DNA from: Streptococcus shenyangsis | GTDB taxonomy: Bacteria > Bacillota > Bacilli > Lactobacillales > Streptococcaceae | Assembly: GCF_006385785.1 (NCBI RefSeq) | Contig: NZ_VFSH01000006.1 | Span: 1 to 64,000, forward strand | Direction: 5' to 3' | Length of the DNA: 64,000 nt | Shown: positions 39,407 through 48,419 of the stretch, one piece after another | Layout of the letters: the number at the start of each line of letters is the position of its first letter | How positions within the stretch are numbered: position 1 is the first letter of the stretch | Translations under genes and position numbers: made by a program | The notes under the pieces: generated by a model | What the model was told of the DNA's origin: nothing | Databases searched by the model: none | What the model saw: the letters and a program-made list of their open reading frames with translations, nothing else

Positions 39407-39456
39407 ATAAAAACGCATAATAGCAGGTGTAGAAACTTTGCTACTATGCGTTTTAT
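39407..39456 (-). terminator. Terminator of the DUF1827 gene
   Basis: AAACGCATAATAGCA and TGCTACTATGCGTTT form the stem; on the minus strand it ends in TTTTTATAATTTT. The stem is almost identical to the one at 46986-47036. Confidence 0.8.
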
Positions 39457-39508
39457 TATGGAAAGGCTTACTGGATTTTTTCTCGAATCGAGTTTTTACT
39501 TAACTTCT

Positions 39509-39808
39509 TTACTTGGTTGGAATCGAAATCCCAATTAATTTTTCTGAGTAGAGTGTTTTGATATTGGCCTCATCAATAGAGTCCTTATCAATTTTACGTT
39601 TCAAGAAAAACTCTTGGATGGCTTCGATTTCAGTTTCTCGAATAGCACGGTGTTTATTTGAGATGAGGATTTCATAGTGAAGCGGAGCTTGGGTAAAAAT
39701 AACATCTGTATTTCCAGCAGAATAGACCTCAACAAGGGTTGCATCTGTACTCTCTAGCTGGCTTTTTACAAGTTGCGAGTGTGAGTTTGTCGTATTGATA
39801 AGCTTCAT
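39509..39808 (-). CDS. DUF1827 family protein
   Basis: A 99-residue soluble protein (MKLINTTNSHSQLVKSQL at the start) that matches the streptococcal/lactobacillal DUF1827 family. The function is unknown. GGAGGAAATATT is its ribosome site, and TATAAT lies about 25 bases upstream on the minus strand. It is followed by a terminator and sits downstream of the Nudix and clpE genes in the same direction. Confidence 0.85.
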   Translation of the reverse strand: MKLINTTNSHSQLVKSQLESTDATLVEVYSAGNTDVIFTQAPLHYEILISNKHRAIRETEIEAIQEFFLKRKIDKDSIDEANIKTLYSEKLIGISIPTK

Positions 39809-39866
39809 AATATTTCCTCCGATTTTCTAATTCTATTATAGCACTTTTTGAATAAAGTAGCTTGGT

Positions 39867-40319
39867 TTAGTCAATCTTATGCTGTTTTTTCCAAGACTGG
39901 ATGGCCCATTTATGGCTACCACGTTTAAGATTTTCAATAGCCTCGTCGATAGGGAACCAGGCAATATGATTAAAGTCCTCTAGTGGTTTTTGAACTTCCT
40001 TGAAAGAAGTTGCTTCATAGAGGTAGGCAGGATTGTAGTAGTAGGTATCACGGTGACGAGAGTAGAAATATTCGTCAGCTTGTCCGTAATAGACACCAAT
40101 TTCAGCTGTGAATCCAAGCTCTTCAATCAATTCACGTTTTAGGGCTTCCTGATGATCTTCCCCTGCTTCAATTTCGCCACCTGGTAAGAACCAAGCACCA
40201 TTAGGCGCTTGAACAAGAACAATTTGTTTTTGTTCAGCGTCTGGAATAACCGCATATACACCGTAACGTGAAACATAGTCTGTATTCGATTTTTTTTCTC
40301 CGAAAGTTGGGTTTGCCAT
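39867..40319 (-). CDS. Nudix hydrolase
   Basis: A 150-residue protein with a clear Nudix box, GGEIEAGEDHQEAL then KRELIEELGF, near residues 47-70. Its Glu residues bind Mg2+. Nudix enzymes cleave nucleoside diphosphates linked to X, such as oxidised nucleotides; the substrate is not predictable. I chose the ATG at 40319 (MANPTFGEKKS), with GAGGAAAATGCA just upstream. The longer frame to 40382 has no RBS. Confidence 0.9.
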   Translation of the reverse strand: MANPTFGEKKSNTDYVSRYGVYAVIPDAEQKQIVLVQAPNGAWFLPGGEIEAGEDHQEALKRELIEELGFTAEIGVYYGQADEYFYSRHRDTYYYNPAYLYEATSFKEVQKPLEDFNHIAWFPIDEAIENLKRGSHKWAIQSWKKQHKID

Positions 40320-40401
40320 TGCATTTTCCTCATTATCTAGTATCGTTATTATTATCATAATGGACAAAGGTCGAGCTGTCAAGAAATTACAGTTATTTTA
40401 G

Positions 40402-40444
40402 TAAAAAAGAAGCAGAAACATTTCATTTTCTACTCCTTTTTTAT
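40402..40444 (-). terminator. clpE terminator
   Basis: On the minus strand AAAGGAGTAGAAA and TTTCTGCTTCTTTTTT flank a short loop. Confidence 0.7.
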
Positions 40445-40449
40445 AGAAT

Positions 40450-42708
40450 TTATTTTTCTTTTTCAGAAGTTTTTACTTCAGCTTTTTTGGCAGATTTGAT
40501 TTGAATCTTGCCCTTGCTGGTCATAACTGCCTTGAGGTCTTTTTCGCTTGGATTTTCAAGGTAGTAATCAGTGATTGCGTCCTCAATATAGTCTTGAATA
40601 GTACGACGAAGTGGGCGTGCCCCCATTTTTGGATCATAGCCGAGGTCAACCAACTTTTCCTTGACCTTGTCAGTTACATCTAAATGAATGTTGTTGCTAG
40701 AGAGGCGCTTGTTAACATCTGCTAGCATGAGCTCGACAATCTGAAGGAGGTTATCTTTGCTGAGAGCCTTAAATTCGATAATACCATCAAAACGGTTCAT
40801 AAACTCTGGACTAAAGAAGTTGCCGAGTTCACCGAGAACAGAGTTGGTACGTCCTTCTCTAGCAGCTCCAAATCCAACGCTGGCTTCTGCCTTACCTGTA
40901 CCTGCATTTGAGGTCATGATGATGATGGCATCCTTGAAGCTAACGGTACGTCCTTGCCCATCTGTCAAACGACCATCGTCCAAGACTTGAAGGAACATAT
41001 GCATGACATCTGGATGGGCTTTCTCTACTTCGTCCAAGAGAATAAGAGAATATGGATTGCGGCGAACTTTTTCAGTTAATTGCCCAGCCTCATCGTAGCC
41101 GACATAACCTGGAGGGGCACCGACCAACTTAGCTACGCTGTGTTTTTCCATATATTCACTCATATCAAAGCGAATCATGCTGTCAGCAGAACCAAAGAGT
41201 TCGATAGCTAGTTGTTTGGAAAGTTCTGTCTTACCGACACCAGTTGGTCCGACGAAGAGGAAGTTTCCGATTGGGCGGTTAGGGGTCCCAAGTCCAACCC
41301 TATTACGGCGAATAGCCTTGGCAATCTTATCGACAGCATCATCTTGTCCAATAACATGAGACTTGAGGTCTTCGGCTAGATGGATGAGTTGAGATTGTTC
41401 TTTCTCTTTCAAATCCCCAACAGGGATGTTGGTTTTCTGCTCGATAATGTGCTCAATAGTTTTCTCGCTGATGATAGGTGTATCTTGGTCTGTGACCTTT
41501 TTCTTTTGCATTTCCTTATACTTGGCAATCTGGTCACGGAAGTAGGCAGCCTTTTCAAAATCTTCTTCTCGTGTAGCTTGAGATTTGAGATTTTCAGCCT
41601 CAATCAAACGCTGATCAATCACTTTAGGATCTACAAAATTCAAGGTCAAGTTCATCTTAGAACCTGCTTCATCTAGGAGGTCAATGGCCTTGTCAGGTAA
41701 GAAGCGATCTTGTATGTAGCGATTGGAAAGAGTTGCAGCTGCTTCAATTGCAGCATCGGTATATTGAACGTGGTGGTAGTCTTCGTATTTCTTTTGAATC
41801 CCTTTGAGGATAGTGATTGTTTCTTCCACTGTTGGTTCATCAACTTTGACAGGCTGCATACGACGCTCTAAGGCAGCATCCTTTTCAATGATACGGTATT
41901 CATTGAGGGTAGTGGCACCGACCAGTTGCAGTTCCCCACGAGCAAGGGCTGGCTTGAGGATATTTCCAGCATCCATATTGCCATCGCCTGCAGAACCTGC
42001 ACCGACAATTTCATGGATTTCATCGATAAAGAGGATAATATCCTCACGTTTGCGAATTTCTTCCATGAGTTTTTGCATGCGTTCTTCAAATTGTCCACGG
42101 ATACCTGTTCCTTGAACCAAGCTAACCACATCCAAGCGGATGACTTGCTTACCTTGGAGTTTATGTGGAACATCGCCATCGACAATTTTCTGAGCTAGAC
42201 CTTCGACAACGGCCGTTTTTCCGACACCTGGTTCGCCAATAAGAACAGGATTATTCTTGGTTCTGCGATTGAGAATCTCGATGACACGAATAATTTCATC
42301 ATCGCGTCCAATAACGGGGTCGATATCGCCACGACGGGCAATTTCAGTTACGTTGATACCAAATTCTTCCAGCAGGCCTTTTTCTTGGTTTGGTGGCGGA
42401 GTTTGAGCAGGTCCACGATTTTGGGAACCATAACTGCCGTTTCCACCGTAACCTCCACCTGATTGAGTTGGGGGAGTCGGAGGAGTATTGTTAGAAGGTC
42501 TAAAATTGTTTAGGTCATTGAAGAAATCACCAAATGGATCAAAGTCACGATTGTTCAGATCCGTCATACCTTTAAAGAGGCTATTATTAGGATCTGTCTT
42601 GATAATCTTATAGCAGTTTTGACAGAGGTCAATTTGTTTTTGCTTTCCATTGAGATTGGTATAAAGATGAATTGTTGAGTCGTTGATTTTACAGTTTTGA
42701 CAAAGCAT
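40450..42708 (-). CDS. clpE: ATP-dependent Clp protease ATPase subunit ClpE
   Basis: A 752-residue HSP100 unfoldase. The N-terminus has the ClpE zinc finger (CX2C at residues 3-6 and a second CX2C near residue 29). A Gly/Asn/Pro-rich linker follows. AAA-1 has Walker [11 protein letters not shown] and the UVR-like segment [21 protein letters not shown]-2 has Walker [10 protein letters not shown] and [12 protein letters not shown]. With ClpP it degrades misfolded proteins after heat stress. A CtsR operator lies in its leader. Confidence 0.96.
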   Translation of the reverse strand: MLCQNCKINDSTIHLYTNLNGKQKQIDLCQNCYKIIKTDPNNSLFKGMTDLNNRDFDPFGDFFNDLNNFRPSNNTPPTPPTQSGGGYGGNGSYGSQNRGPAQTPPPNQEKGLLEEFGINVTEIARRGDIDPVIGRDDEIIRVIEILNRRTKNNPVLIGEPGVGKTAVVEGLAQKIVDGDVPHKLQGKQVIRLDVVSLVQGTGIRGQFEERMQKLMEEIRKREDIILFIDEIHEIVGAGSAGDGNMDAGNILKPALARGELQLVGATTLNEYRIIEKDAALERRMQPVKVDEPTVEETITILKGIQKKYEDYHHVQYTDAAIEAAATLSNRYIQDRFLPDKAIDLLDEAGSKMNLTLNFVDPKVIDQRLIEAENLKSQATREEDFEKAAYFRDQIAKYKEMQKKKVTDQDTPIISEKTIEHIIEQKTNIPVGDLKEKEQSQLIHLAEDLKSHVIGQDDAVDKIAKAIRRNRVGLGTPNRPIGNFLFVGPTGVGKTELSKQLAIELFGSADSMIRFDMSEYMEKHSVAKLVGAPPGYVGYDEAGQLTEKVRRNPYSLILLDEVEKAHPDVMHMFLQVLDDGRLTDGQGRTVSFKDAIIIMTSNAGTGKAEASVGFGAAREGRTNSVLGELGNFFSPEFMNRFDGIIEFKALSKDNLLQIVELMLADVNKRLSSNNIHLDVTDKVKEKLVDLGYDPKMGARPLRRTIQDYIEDAITDYYLENPSEKDLKAVMTSKGKIQIKSAKKAEVKTSEKEK

Positions 42709-42748
42709 ACCTCTACCTCATTTCTTTCTTTAGCCTGACCTATTTAAA

Positions 42749-42784
42749 GGTCAAAAATAGTCAAATTTCTATACTCTCATTATA
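42749..42784 (-). promoter_or_regulatory. clpE promoter and CtsR operator
   Basis: On the minus strand an extended -10, TGTTATAAT, has its hexamer at 42779-42784. The plus strand reads GGTCAAAAATAGTCAAA at 42749-42765, which matches the CtsR heptad repeat RGTCAAA-NAN-RGTCAAA. It lies just downstream of the start of transcription, so CtsR binding would block initiation until heat shock. Confidence 0.9.
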
Positions 42785-42866
42785 ACAGGATTGGGGTGTA
42801 AAGCAAGTAAAAAGATTGCAGCTTTGAGAAGTTGTTACAATGAAAATATTTGTGGATTTGGACTAT

Positions 42867-42900
42867 AAAAAAATCCTATTTGTGAGACAAAAAGGATTTT
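42867..42900 (-). terminator. DUF1797 gene terminator
   Basis: AAAATCCT and AGGATTTT with inner TTTGT/ACAAA pairing; the minus strand ends in a T-run. Confidence 0.75.
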
Positions 42901-42937
42901 GGTTAGACATGCAGGGGTAATCCCGACTAGTTTTAGA

Positions 42938-43168
42938 TTAGTAAAGGAGTTCGTAAATCTCCATTGCAATCAAGTCAATGCTATCAAAAGTATAAGTTTC
43001 GCGAGCTTCTACATCACGAAGGGTAAAGATTGAGCCGTTTTCTTCGTCGTGGCTGTATGCAACTTCTGCAACAACAACTCCTTCGCGTTCAAAATTACGT
43101 TTTAAATTTCCGCCGTCTTTTGCCATTGCTTCAAGGCGGTTGATGATTCTAACCAAATGTGATTCCAT
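42938..43168 (-). CDS. DUF1797 (YkuJ-like) family protein
   Basis: A 76-residue acidic soluble protein, MESHLVRIINRLEAMAKDGG at the start, with a C-terminal IDLIAMEIYELLY. It matches the DUF1797/YkuJ family, small proteins of unknown function. AAGGAGAATC precedes the ATG. It has its own terminator, so it is probably transcribed alone. Confidence 0.88.
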   Translation of the reverse strand: MESHLVRIINRLEAMAKDGGNLKRNFEREGVVVAEVAYSHDEENGSIFTLRDVEARETYTFDSIDLIAMEIYELLY

Positions 43169-43274
43169 TTTGATTCTCCTTCATTTCTTATCGTTACTAT
43201 TTTACCATAAAGGAGGCCAACTTGCCTAGAAAAAACTAAGATTTCTCGCTAAATCTACTAGTTTTAAGTTTTTT

Positions 43275-43324
43275 TGAATAAATCAGATAAAAAGTTTGAA
43301 TTTTAATTCAACCTATGTTATAAT
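43275..43324 (+). promoter_or_regulatory. ArgR/AhrC-type boxes and promoter of an amino-acid transporter
   Basis: TTGAAT (43296-43301) and TATAAT (43319-43324) are 17 bases apart, with TGT making the -10 extended. TTTGAATTTTAATTCAAC at 43295-43312 fits the ARG box WNTGAATWWWWATTCANW at 17 of 18 positions and covers the -35. A TGAAT half-site lies 22 bases upstream, at 43275. Confidence 0.7.
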
Positions 43325-43358
43325 CATACAGTATTCTATTTTAGAAAGCAGTGTGACT

Positions 43359-44042
43359 ATGAATTTTTCTTTTTTGCCTAAGTATTTACCTTATTTTAAC
43401 TATGGGGCTGTCGTGACGGTTCTCATTTCTATCTGTGTTGTCTTTTTGGGAACTATTTTGGGTGTTGTCTTGGCTTTTGGGCAACGTTCAAAGTTTAAAC
43501 CGCTTGTTTGGCTCGCCAACCTGTACGTTTGGATTTTCCGTGGGACACCGATGATGGTTCAGATTATGATTGCCTTTGCCCTTATGCACATCAATGCTCC
43601 GACTATTCAGGTTGGAATTTTAGGTGTTGATCTTTCTCGTCTGATTCCAGGGATTTTGATTATCTCTATGAACAGTGGTGCTTATGTTTCTGAGACTGTT
43701 CGTGCTGGGATTAATGCAGTTCCAAAAGGTCAGCTAGAAGCGGCTTATTCGCTAGGGATTCGTCCTAAAAATGCTATGAGATATGTGATTTTGCCACAAG
43801 CAATCAAAAATATCTTGCCAGCATTGGGGAACGAATTTATTACCATTATCAAGGATAGTTCCCTCTTATCAGCTATTGGGGTTATGGAGTTGTGGAATGG
43901 GGCTACAACAGTTTCTACAACAACCTATTTGCCTTTGACACCACTTTTATTTGCAGCCTTTTACTACTTGATTATGACCTCTATTTTGACCGTAGCCTTG
44001 AAAGCTTTTGAAAAACGTATGGGACAAGGAGATAAGAAATAA
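43359..44042 (+). CDS. Amino-acid ABC transporter permease (probable arginine type, ArtPQ)
   Basis: A 227-residue His/Glu/Gln/Arg/opine-type permease with about five helices. The family motif GTPMMVQI lies near residue 58 and the EAA loop [20 protein letters not shown] lies near residues 121-140. The substrate is inferred as arginine from the ARG boxes over its promoter and from my memory of pneumococcal artPQ. No binding protein is adjacent. I chose ATG 43359 ([13 protein letters not shown]); the longer frame starts inside the promoter. The RBS is weak. Confidence 0.85.
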   Translation: MNFSFLPKYLPYFNYGAVVTVLISICVVFLGTILGVVLAFGQRSKFKPLVWLANLYVWIFRGTPMMVQIMIAFALMHINAPTIQVGILGVDLSRLIPGILIISMNSGAYVSETVRAGINAVPKGQLEAAYSLGIRPKNAMRYVILPQAIKNILPALGNEFITIIKDSSLLSAIGVMELWNGATTVSTTTYLPLTPLLFAAFYYLIMTSILTVALKAFEKRMGQGDKK

Positions 44043-44776
44043 TGACAGAAACCTTGATAAAAATTGAAAATTTACATAAATCCTTTGGAAAGAATGAAGT
44101 ATTGAAAGGCGTCAACCTCGAAATTAAAAGAGGAGAGGTTGTCGTTATCATCGGTCCTTCAGGGAGCGGGAAATCTACCTTGCTTCGCTCTATGAATTTG
44201 TTGGAAGAAGCAAGCAAGGGGAAGGTTATCTTTGAGGGAGTCGATATTACGGACAAGAAGAATGACCTGTTTGCCATGCGTGAGAAGATGGGCATGGTTT
44301 TCCAACAATTCAATCTATTTCCTAATATGACTGTGATGGGAAATATCACCTTGTCACCTATCAAGACCAAAGGTGAGAGCAAGGCAGTGGCTGAGAAGAG
44401 GGCCAAAGAGCTTTTGGAAAAAGTTGGTTTGCCAGATAAGGCAGTTGCTTATCCACAGAGTTTGTCAGGTGGTCAGCAACAACGGATTGCCATCGCGCGT
44501 GGTTTAGCTATGGAACCAGATGTTTTACTCTTTGACGAGCCAACTTCAGCCCTGGACCCTGAGATGGTTGGAGAAGTTCTAGCTGTTATGCAAGACCTTG
44601 CCAAGTCAGGAATGACTATGGTTATCGTAACACATGAGATGGGATTTGCCCGTGAGGTGGCAGATCGTGTCATCTTTATGGCAGACGGTGTGGTTGTTGA
44701 AGACGGAACACCTGAGCAGATTTTTGAACAAACCCAAGAACAACGGACTAAAGATTTCTTGAGTAAGGTTTTATAA
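44042..44776 (+). CDS. Amino-acid ABC transporter ATPase (probable arginine type, ArtPQ)
   Basis: A 244-residue ATPase: Walker [10 protein letters not shown], signature LSGGQQQR, Walker [14 protein letters not shown] and H-loop VTHEMGFA. It is typical of polar amino-acid importers. Its ATG overlaps the permease stop as TAATG. The terminator is at 44831-44854. Confidence 0.93.
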   Translation: MTETLIKIENLHKSFGKNEVLKGVNLEIKRGEVVVIIGPSGSGKSTLLRSMNLLEEASKGKVIFEGVDITDKKNDLFAMREKMGMVFQQFNLFPNMTVMGNITLSPIKTKGESKAVAEKRAKELLEKVGLPDKAVAYPQSLSGGQQQRIAIARGLAMEPDVLLFDEPTSALDPEMVGEVLAVMQDLAKSGMTMVIVTHEMGFAREVADRVIFMADGVVVEDGTPEQIFEQTQEQRTKDFLSKVL

Positions 44777-44830
44777 GTTAGCTTTGTGGAGTTGTTCGCA
44801 GTCAACTTTATATATAAAATATAGATTAGT

Positions 44831-44854
44831 GAAAAGCTCGACTAGAGCTTTTTC
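44831..44854 (+). terminator. Terminator after the amino-acid transporter
   Basis: GAAAAGCTC, loop GACTA, GAGCTTTTTC. A separate perfect inverted repeat, TATAGTTTGAAACTATA, follows at 44857-44873. Confidence 0.75.
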
Positions 44855-44914
44855 TTATAGTTTGAAACTATAGGATAGCCTAGGAAAGAAGTGTTAGAGG
44901 GTGTTGGCAGTTTT

Positions 44915-44923
44915 TGGTATAAT
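44915..44923 (+). promoter_or_regulatory. folD extended -10 promoter
   Basis: TGGTATAAT at 44915-44923; AGAGAAGTGAT precedes ATG 44954. Confidence 0.75.
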
Positions 44924-44953
44924 GGAAGATATTTGAAAGAAAAGAGAAGTGAT

Positions 44954-45811
44954 ATGACACAGATTATTGATGGGAAGGATTTAGCAGCTAAATTACAAGG
45001 ACAGTTGGCTGAAAAGACTGCAAAACTAAAAGAAGAAACAGGTCTAGTGCCTGGTTTGGTAGTGATTTTGGTTGGGGACAATCCAGCCAGCCAAGTCTAC
45101 GTTCGCAACAAGGAGAGGTCAGCTCTTGCGGCTGGTTTCCGTAGCGAAGTAGTGCGAGTTCCAGAGACAATTAGTCAAGAGGAATTGTTAGACTTGATTG
45201 CTAAATACAATCAAGATCCAGCTTGGCATGGGATATTGGTCCAGTTGCCATTACCAAAACATATTGATGAAGAGGCAGTTTTGTTGGCCATTGACCCAGA
45301 AAAGGATGTGGATGGTTTCCATCCCTTAAACATGGGGCGTCTCTGGTCTGGTCATCCAGTCATGATTCCTGCGACACCTGCAGGAATTATGGAAATGTTT
45401 CATGAATATGGGATTGACTTGGAAGGTAAAAATGCTGTCGTCATCGGTCGTTCCAATATTGTTGGAAAACCCATGGCCCAGCTTCTGTTGGACAAGAATG
45501 CGACAGTGACCTTGACTCACTCACGCACCCATAATCTTGCCAAGGTGGCTGCAAAAGCGGATATTCTTGTGGTCGCAATCGGTCGTGCCAAGTTTGTGAC
45601 TGCTGACTTTATTAAACCTGGAGCAGTTGTTATTGACGTTGGGATGAACCGAGATGAAAATGGCAAGCTCTGTGGGGATGTGGATTATGAGGCAGTTGCC
45701 CCACTTGCTAGCCACATCACGCCAGTCCCTGGAGGTGTCGGTCCTATGACCATTACTATGCTGATGGAGCAAACTTATCAGGCAGCACTTCGGACATTGG
45801 ATAGAAAATAA
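44954..45811 (+). CDS. folD: Methylenetetrahydrofolate dehydrogenase/cyclohydrolase FolD
   Basis: A 285-residue bifunctional enzyme that interconverts 5,10-methylene-, methenyl- and 10-formyl-tetrahydrofolate using NADP. The signature [14 protein letters not shown] contains the conserved Tyr and Lys of the active site. QLPLPKHID and the NADP loop [16 protein letters not shown] follow, and [10 protein letters not shown] closes the protein. ATG 44954 ([15 protein letters not shown]) has the conserved family start. Confidence 0.95.
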   Translation: MTQIIDGKDLAAKLQGQLAEKTAKLKEETGLVPGLVVILVGDNPASQVYVRNKERSALAAGFRSEVVRVPETISQEELLDLIAKYNQDPAWHGILVQLPLPKHIDEEAVLLAIDPEKDVDGFHPLNMGRLWSGHPVMIPATPAGIMEMFHEYGIDLEGKNAVVIGRSNIVGKPMAQLLLDKNATVTLTHSRTHNLAKVAAKADILVVAIGRAKFVTADFIKPGAVVIDVGMNRDENGKLCGDVDYEAVAPLASHITPVPGGVGPMTITMLMEQTYQAALRTLDRK

Positions 45812-45888
45812 GAGAAACATTCGATTATTTTCTATAGCTATATATAAAATGGCAGAAATGAATATTAAATTTTAGATATAAGATTATA

Positions 45889-45913
45889 AAAGGAGGTTTG
45901 CCCCTCCTTTTTG
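45889..45913 (+). terminator. folD terminator
   Basis: AAAGGAGG, loop TTTGCC, CCTCCTTTTTG. The nnrD -10 (TATAAT, 45917-45922) follows almost at once. Confidence 0.85.
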
Positions 45914-45942
45914 TTGTATAATAAATGCGAGAGGAGAAAACG

Positions 45943-46797
45943 ATGAAAGTGATTGATCAAACCTTACTAGAAAAAGTCATTATTGAACGTTCTCGTACCA
46001 GTCATAAAGGAGACTATGGCCGTCTTCTGTTGCTTGGTGGGACTTATCCTTATGGTGGTGCTGTCGTCATGGCTGCTTTGGCAGCTGTTAAAAGTGGAGC
46101 TGGTTTGGTGACTGTTGGAACAGATAGGGAAAATATTCCAGCTCTGCACAGCCATTTACCAGAGGCTATGGCCTTTTCTCTTCAAGACCAGCAGTTGTTA
46201 AAAGAGCAATTGGAGAAGGCAGAAGTTGTCTTGCTGGGGCCTGGTTTACGAGACGATGCTTTTGGAGAAAATCTAGTAAAACAAGTCTTTGTTAATTTAA
46301 GCCAAAATCAGATTTTGATTGTAGATGGTGGTGCCCTGACCATTCTTGCCAGAACAAGATTGTCATTTCCTTCCAGTCAGCTTATCCTAACTCCCCACCA
46401 AAAGGAGTGGGAAAAACTGTCTGGAATTACGATTGAAAAGCAAAAGGAAGATGCAACGGCTAGTGCCCTGACTTCCTTTCCTCAAGGAACAATTTTGGTG
46501 GAGAAAGGCCCAGCTACTCGTATTTGGGAAGTTGGCCAATCTGATTATTACCAGTTACAGGTTGGTGGTCCCTATCAGGCGACTGGGGGAATGGGAGATA
46601 CTCTGGCTGGGATGATTGCAGGATTTGCAGGCCAGTTTAAACAAGCCAGTCTCTACGAGCGTGTGGCAGTAGCAACCCATCTTCATTCAGCAATAGCCCA
46701 AGAACTATCTCAAGAACATTATGTGGTCTTGCCGACGGAAATTAGTAATTGTCTTTCTAAAGTAATGAATAAAATATCTCAAAAGAGGATGGGCTAG
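45943..46797 (+). CDS. nnrD: ADP-dependent (S)-NAD(P)H-hydrate dehydratase
   Basis: A 284-residue ribokinase-like enzyme that repairs hydrated NADH and NADPH, using ADP. Family motifs include SHKGDYGRLLLLGG, VVLLGPGLRD, LTPHQKEWEKL and the C-terminal GGMGDTLAGMIAGF with the catalytic Asp. There is no fused epimerase (NnrE) domain, so the partner is encoded elsewhere. I chose ATG 45943 because GAGAGGAG precedes it; an ATG-like start at 45925 overlaps the promoter end. Confidence 0.92.
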   Translation: MKVIDQTLLEKVIIERSRTSHKGDYGRLLLLGGTYPYGGAVVMAALAAVKSGAGLVTVGTDRENIPALHSHLPEAMAFSLQDQQLLKEQLEKAEVVLLGPGLRDDAFGENLVKQVFVNLSQNQILIVDGGALTILARTRLSFPSSQLILTPHQKEWEKLSGITIEKQKEDATASALTSFPQGTILVEKGPATRIWEVGQSDYYQLQVGGPYQATGGMGDTLAGMIAGFAGQFKQASLYERVAVATHLHSAIAQELSQEHYVVLPTEISNCLSKVMNKISQKRMG

Positions 46798-46801
46798 AAC
46801 T

Positions 46802-46954
46802 TATACTCAATGAAAATCAAAGAGCAAACTAGGAAGCTAGTCGCTGGTTGTTCAAAACACCGTTTTGAGGTTGTGGATAGAACTGACGAAGTCAGTAACA
46901 TATATACGGCAAGGTGAAGCTGACGTAGTTTGAAGAGATTTTCGAAGAGTATTA
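46802..46954 (+). repeat. BOX element, A-B-C form, plus orientation
   Basis: It starts TATACTCAATGAAAATCAAA and ends TTTTCGAAGAGTATTA. The inner boxA hairpin and boxB (GACGAAGTCAGTAACATATA) are clear. It fills most of the convergent gap between nnrD and dacA. A 20-base stretch, CAGGAGAAAACGAAGTAAAT, follows at 46959-46978 and also occurs near the BOX copy at 39238. Confidence 0.93.
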
Positions 46955-46985
46955 ATTTCAGGAGAAAACGAAGTAAATATTACCA

Positions 46986-47036
46986 CAATAAAACGCATAA
47001 TATCAAGGTTTTAATCCCTGATACTATGCGTTTTTG
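46986..47036 (-). terminator. dacA terminator
   Basis: AAAACGCATAATATCA and GATACTATGCGTTTTT form the stem. The minus strand downstream is T-rich. It closely resembles the DUF1827 terminator at 39407. Confidence 0.8.
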
Positions 47037-47075
47037 GTCTGTTTCTATTCTGAGCAAGCTTCTGCTCAGTATGTT

Positions 47076-48317
47076 TTATAATTTCTCGTTGATAAATCGG
47101 ATAAACTGGTTCCACCAAACTTTTAAGAAGAAGGCTTTTTCAACTTTCTTTTCTGATACCATTTCGAAACTAGAACGTTCTGTGGTAATGTAACCTTGAC
47201 CAATCAAGTCATTGTCTTCGTAAGTCAGATGACCAACCACTGTTCCAGCTTCAAGTGGTGCTGGGATTGCTTTAGAATCAGGTGTGAATTGAATAGATTG
47301 GGAAGATTGATTCCCGACACGTTCAATTAGATAGATATCCTCTGGGGCCACTGCAGTGACCGTATCTTCTTTTCCATCTTGTACAGGGGCTTTGCTATCT
47401 TGATAGGCATCTCCTTTTTGCACTATTTTACGAAGTGTGAATGTAGAAGAGATATAATCCATTAGTGAAGATGTAGCTGTGAAACGAGCGTAAGGATTAT
47501 TGGATTGATGATCTGCATTCAAAACAACTGTGATAACCCTCATTCCTTTTTCGACAGTAGTACCAACAAAAGACTCTCCAGCTTTGTCTGTTGTTCCTGT
47601 TTTCAGTCCATCAAAACCACCACGGTAAGCAGGCATGCCTTCTAACATGTAGTTGGTCGAAGTGATTGTCATCCCAGCAAAAGTAGAAGAAGGTTTTTTT
47701 GTGATTTCTAAGACTTGTGGGTATTTTTTGATGAGGTTACGAGCAACGATAGCAACATCATAAGCGCTGAGCTTATTTTCATCATCTTTATTAGACCCTG
47801 GGTAAATATTATCTCCTAGAGTCTCGTTGTTCAGACCAGTTGTATTGACAACGGTGGCATCTTTGATTCCCCATTCCAAGAGTTTGGCCCGCATCATATC
47901 AACGAAGTCTTTCTCTGAGCCAGCAATTTTCTCAGCTAGGGCAATAGCGGCGCTGTTGGCACTAGATACCAGGGTTGCTTCAAGTAACTCTTCCACAGTA
48001 TAATTACGGGCCTCCATAGGAACATTACTGGCCTCAGAATTTGTCGTTAATTGATAAGGATAGTCAGAAATATCTACAGGAGTGGATAGTGTAATACTTC
48101 CGTTTTCCAAGGCTTCATAGACTAGGTAAACAGTAATCAATTTTGTGATTGAAGCGATTTCCACTGGCTGAGTTGCATCTTTTTCATAAAGTATTTTTCC
48201 AGTATTTGCTTCAACAGCAATGGCATGTTTTGCAGCAACATTAAAATCTTGAGCAGCAACAGTAGATGCTGAGCCAATAAGGGATAGGCTTAGGAGAGTT
48301 AAAATGATTTTTTTCAT
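47076..48317 (-). CDS. dacA: D-alanyl-D-alanine carboxypeptidase DacA (PBP3)
   Basis: A 413-residue class C low-molecular-weight PBP. A signal peptide ends near AAAQ at residue 23. Catalytic motifs are SITK (Ser56, Lys59), SAN in VSSANSAA, and KTGTT. It trims the terminal D-Ala from peptidoglycan pentapeptides. A beta-rich C-terminal domain and an amphipathic membrane-binding tail (AFFLKVWWNQFIRFINEKL) follow. The minus-strand extended -10 TGTTAGAAT (hexamer at 48327-48332) predicts a leader of only two or three bases, and no RBS is present. Confidence 0.95.
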   Translation of the reverse strand: MKKIILTLLSLSLIGSASTVAAQDFNVAAKHAIAVEANTGKILYEKDATQPVEIASITKLITVYLVYEALENGSITLSTPVDISDYPYQLTTNSEASNVPMEARNYTVEELLEATLVSSANSAAIALAEKIAGSEKDFVDMMRAKLLEWGIKDATVVNTTGLNNETLGDNIYPGSNKDDENKLSAYDVAIVARNLIKKYPQVLEITKKPSSTFAGMTITSTNYMLEGMPAYRGGFDGLKTGTTDKAGESFVGTTVEKGMRVITVVLNADHQSNNPYARFTATSSLMDYISSTFTLRKIVQKGDAYQDSKAPVQDGKEDTVTAVAPEDIYLIERVGNQSSQSIQFTPDSKAIPAPLEAGTVVGHLTYEDNDLIGQGYITTERSSFEMVSEKKVEKAFFLKVWWNQFIRFINEKL

Positions 48318-48391
48318 AGTAAGTTTATTCTAACATAAAGAAAAAAATATTCCCAGTTTCATGATAGAAGAAAGAAGCTTTTTTGAAAGTA

Positions 48392-48400
48392 TGGTAAAAT
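48392..48400 (+). promoter_or_regulatory. Extended -10 of the AI-2E family gene
   Basis: TGGTAAAAT at 48392-48400; GGAGG precedes ATG 48420. Confidence 0.6.
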
Positions 48401-48419
48401 AGATGAATGGAGGTACCTC

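Noticed and set aside
41804..42198. Plus-strand open frames opposite clpE
   Set aside because: Antisense to a conserved AAA domain; no promoter or ribosome site supports them.
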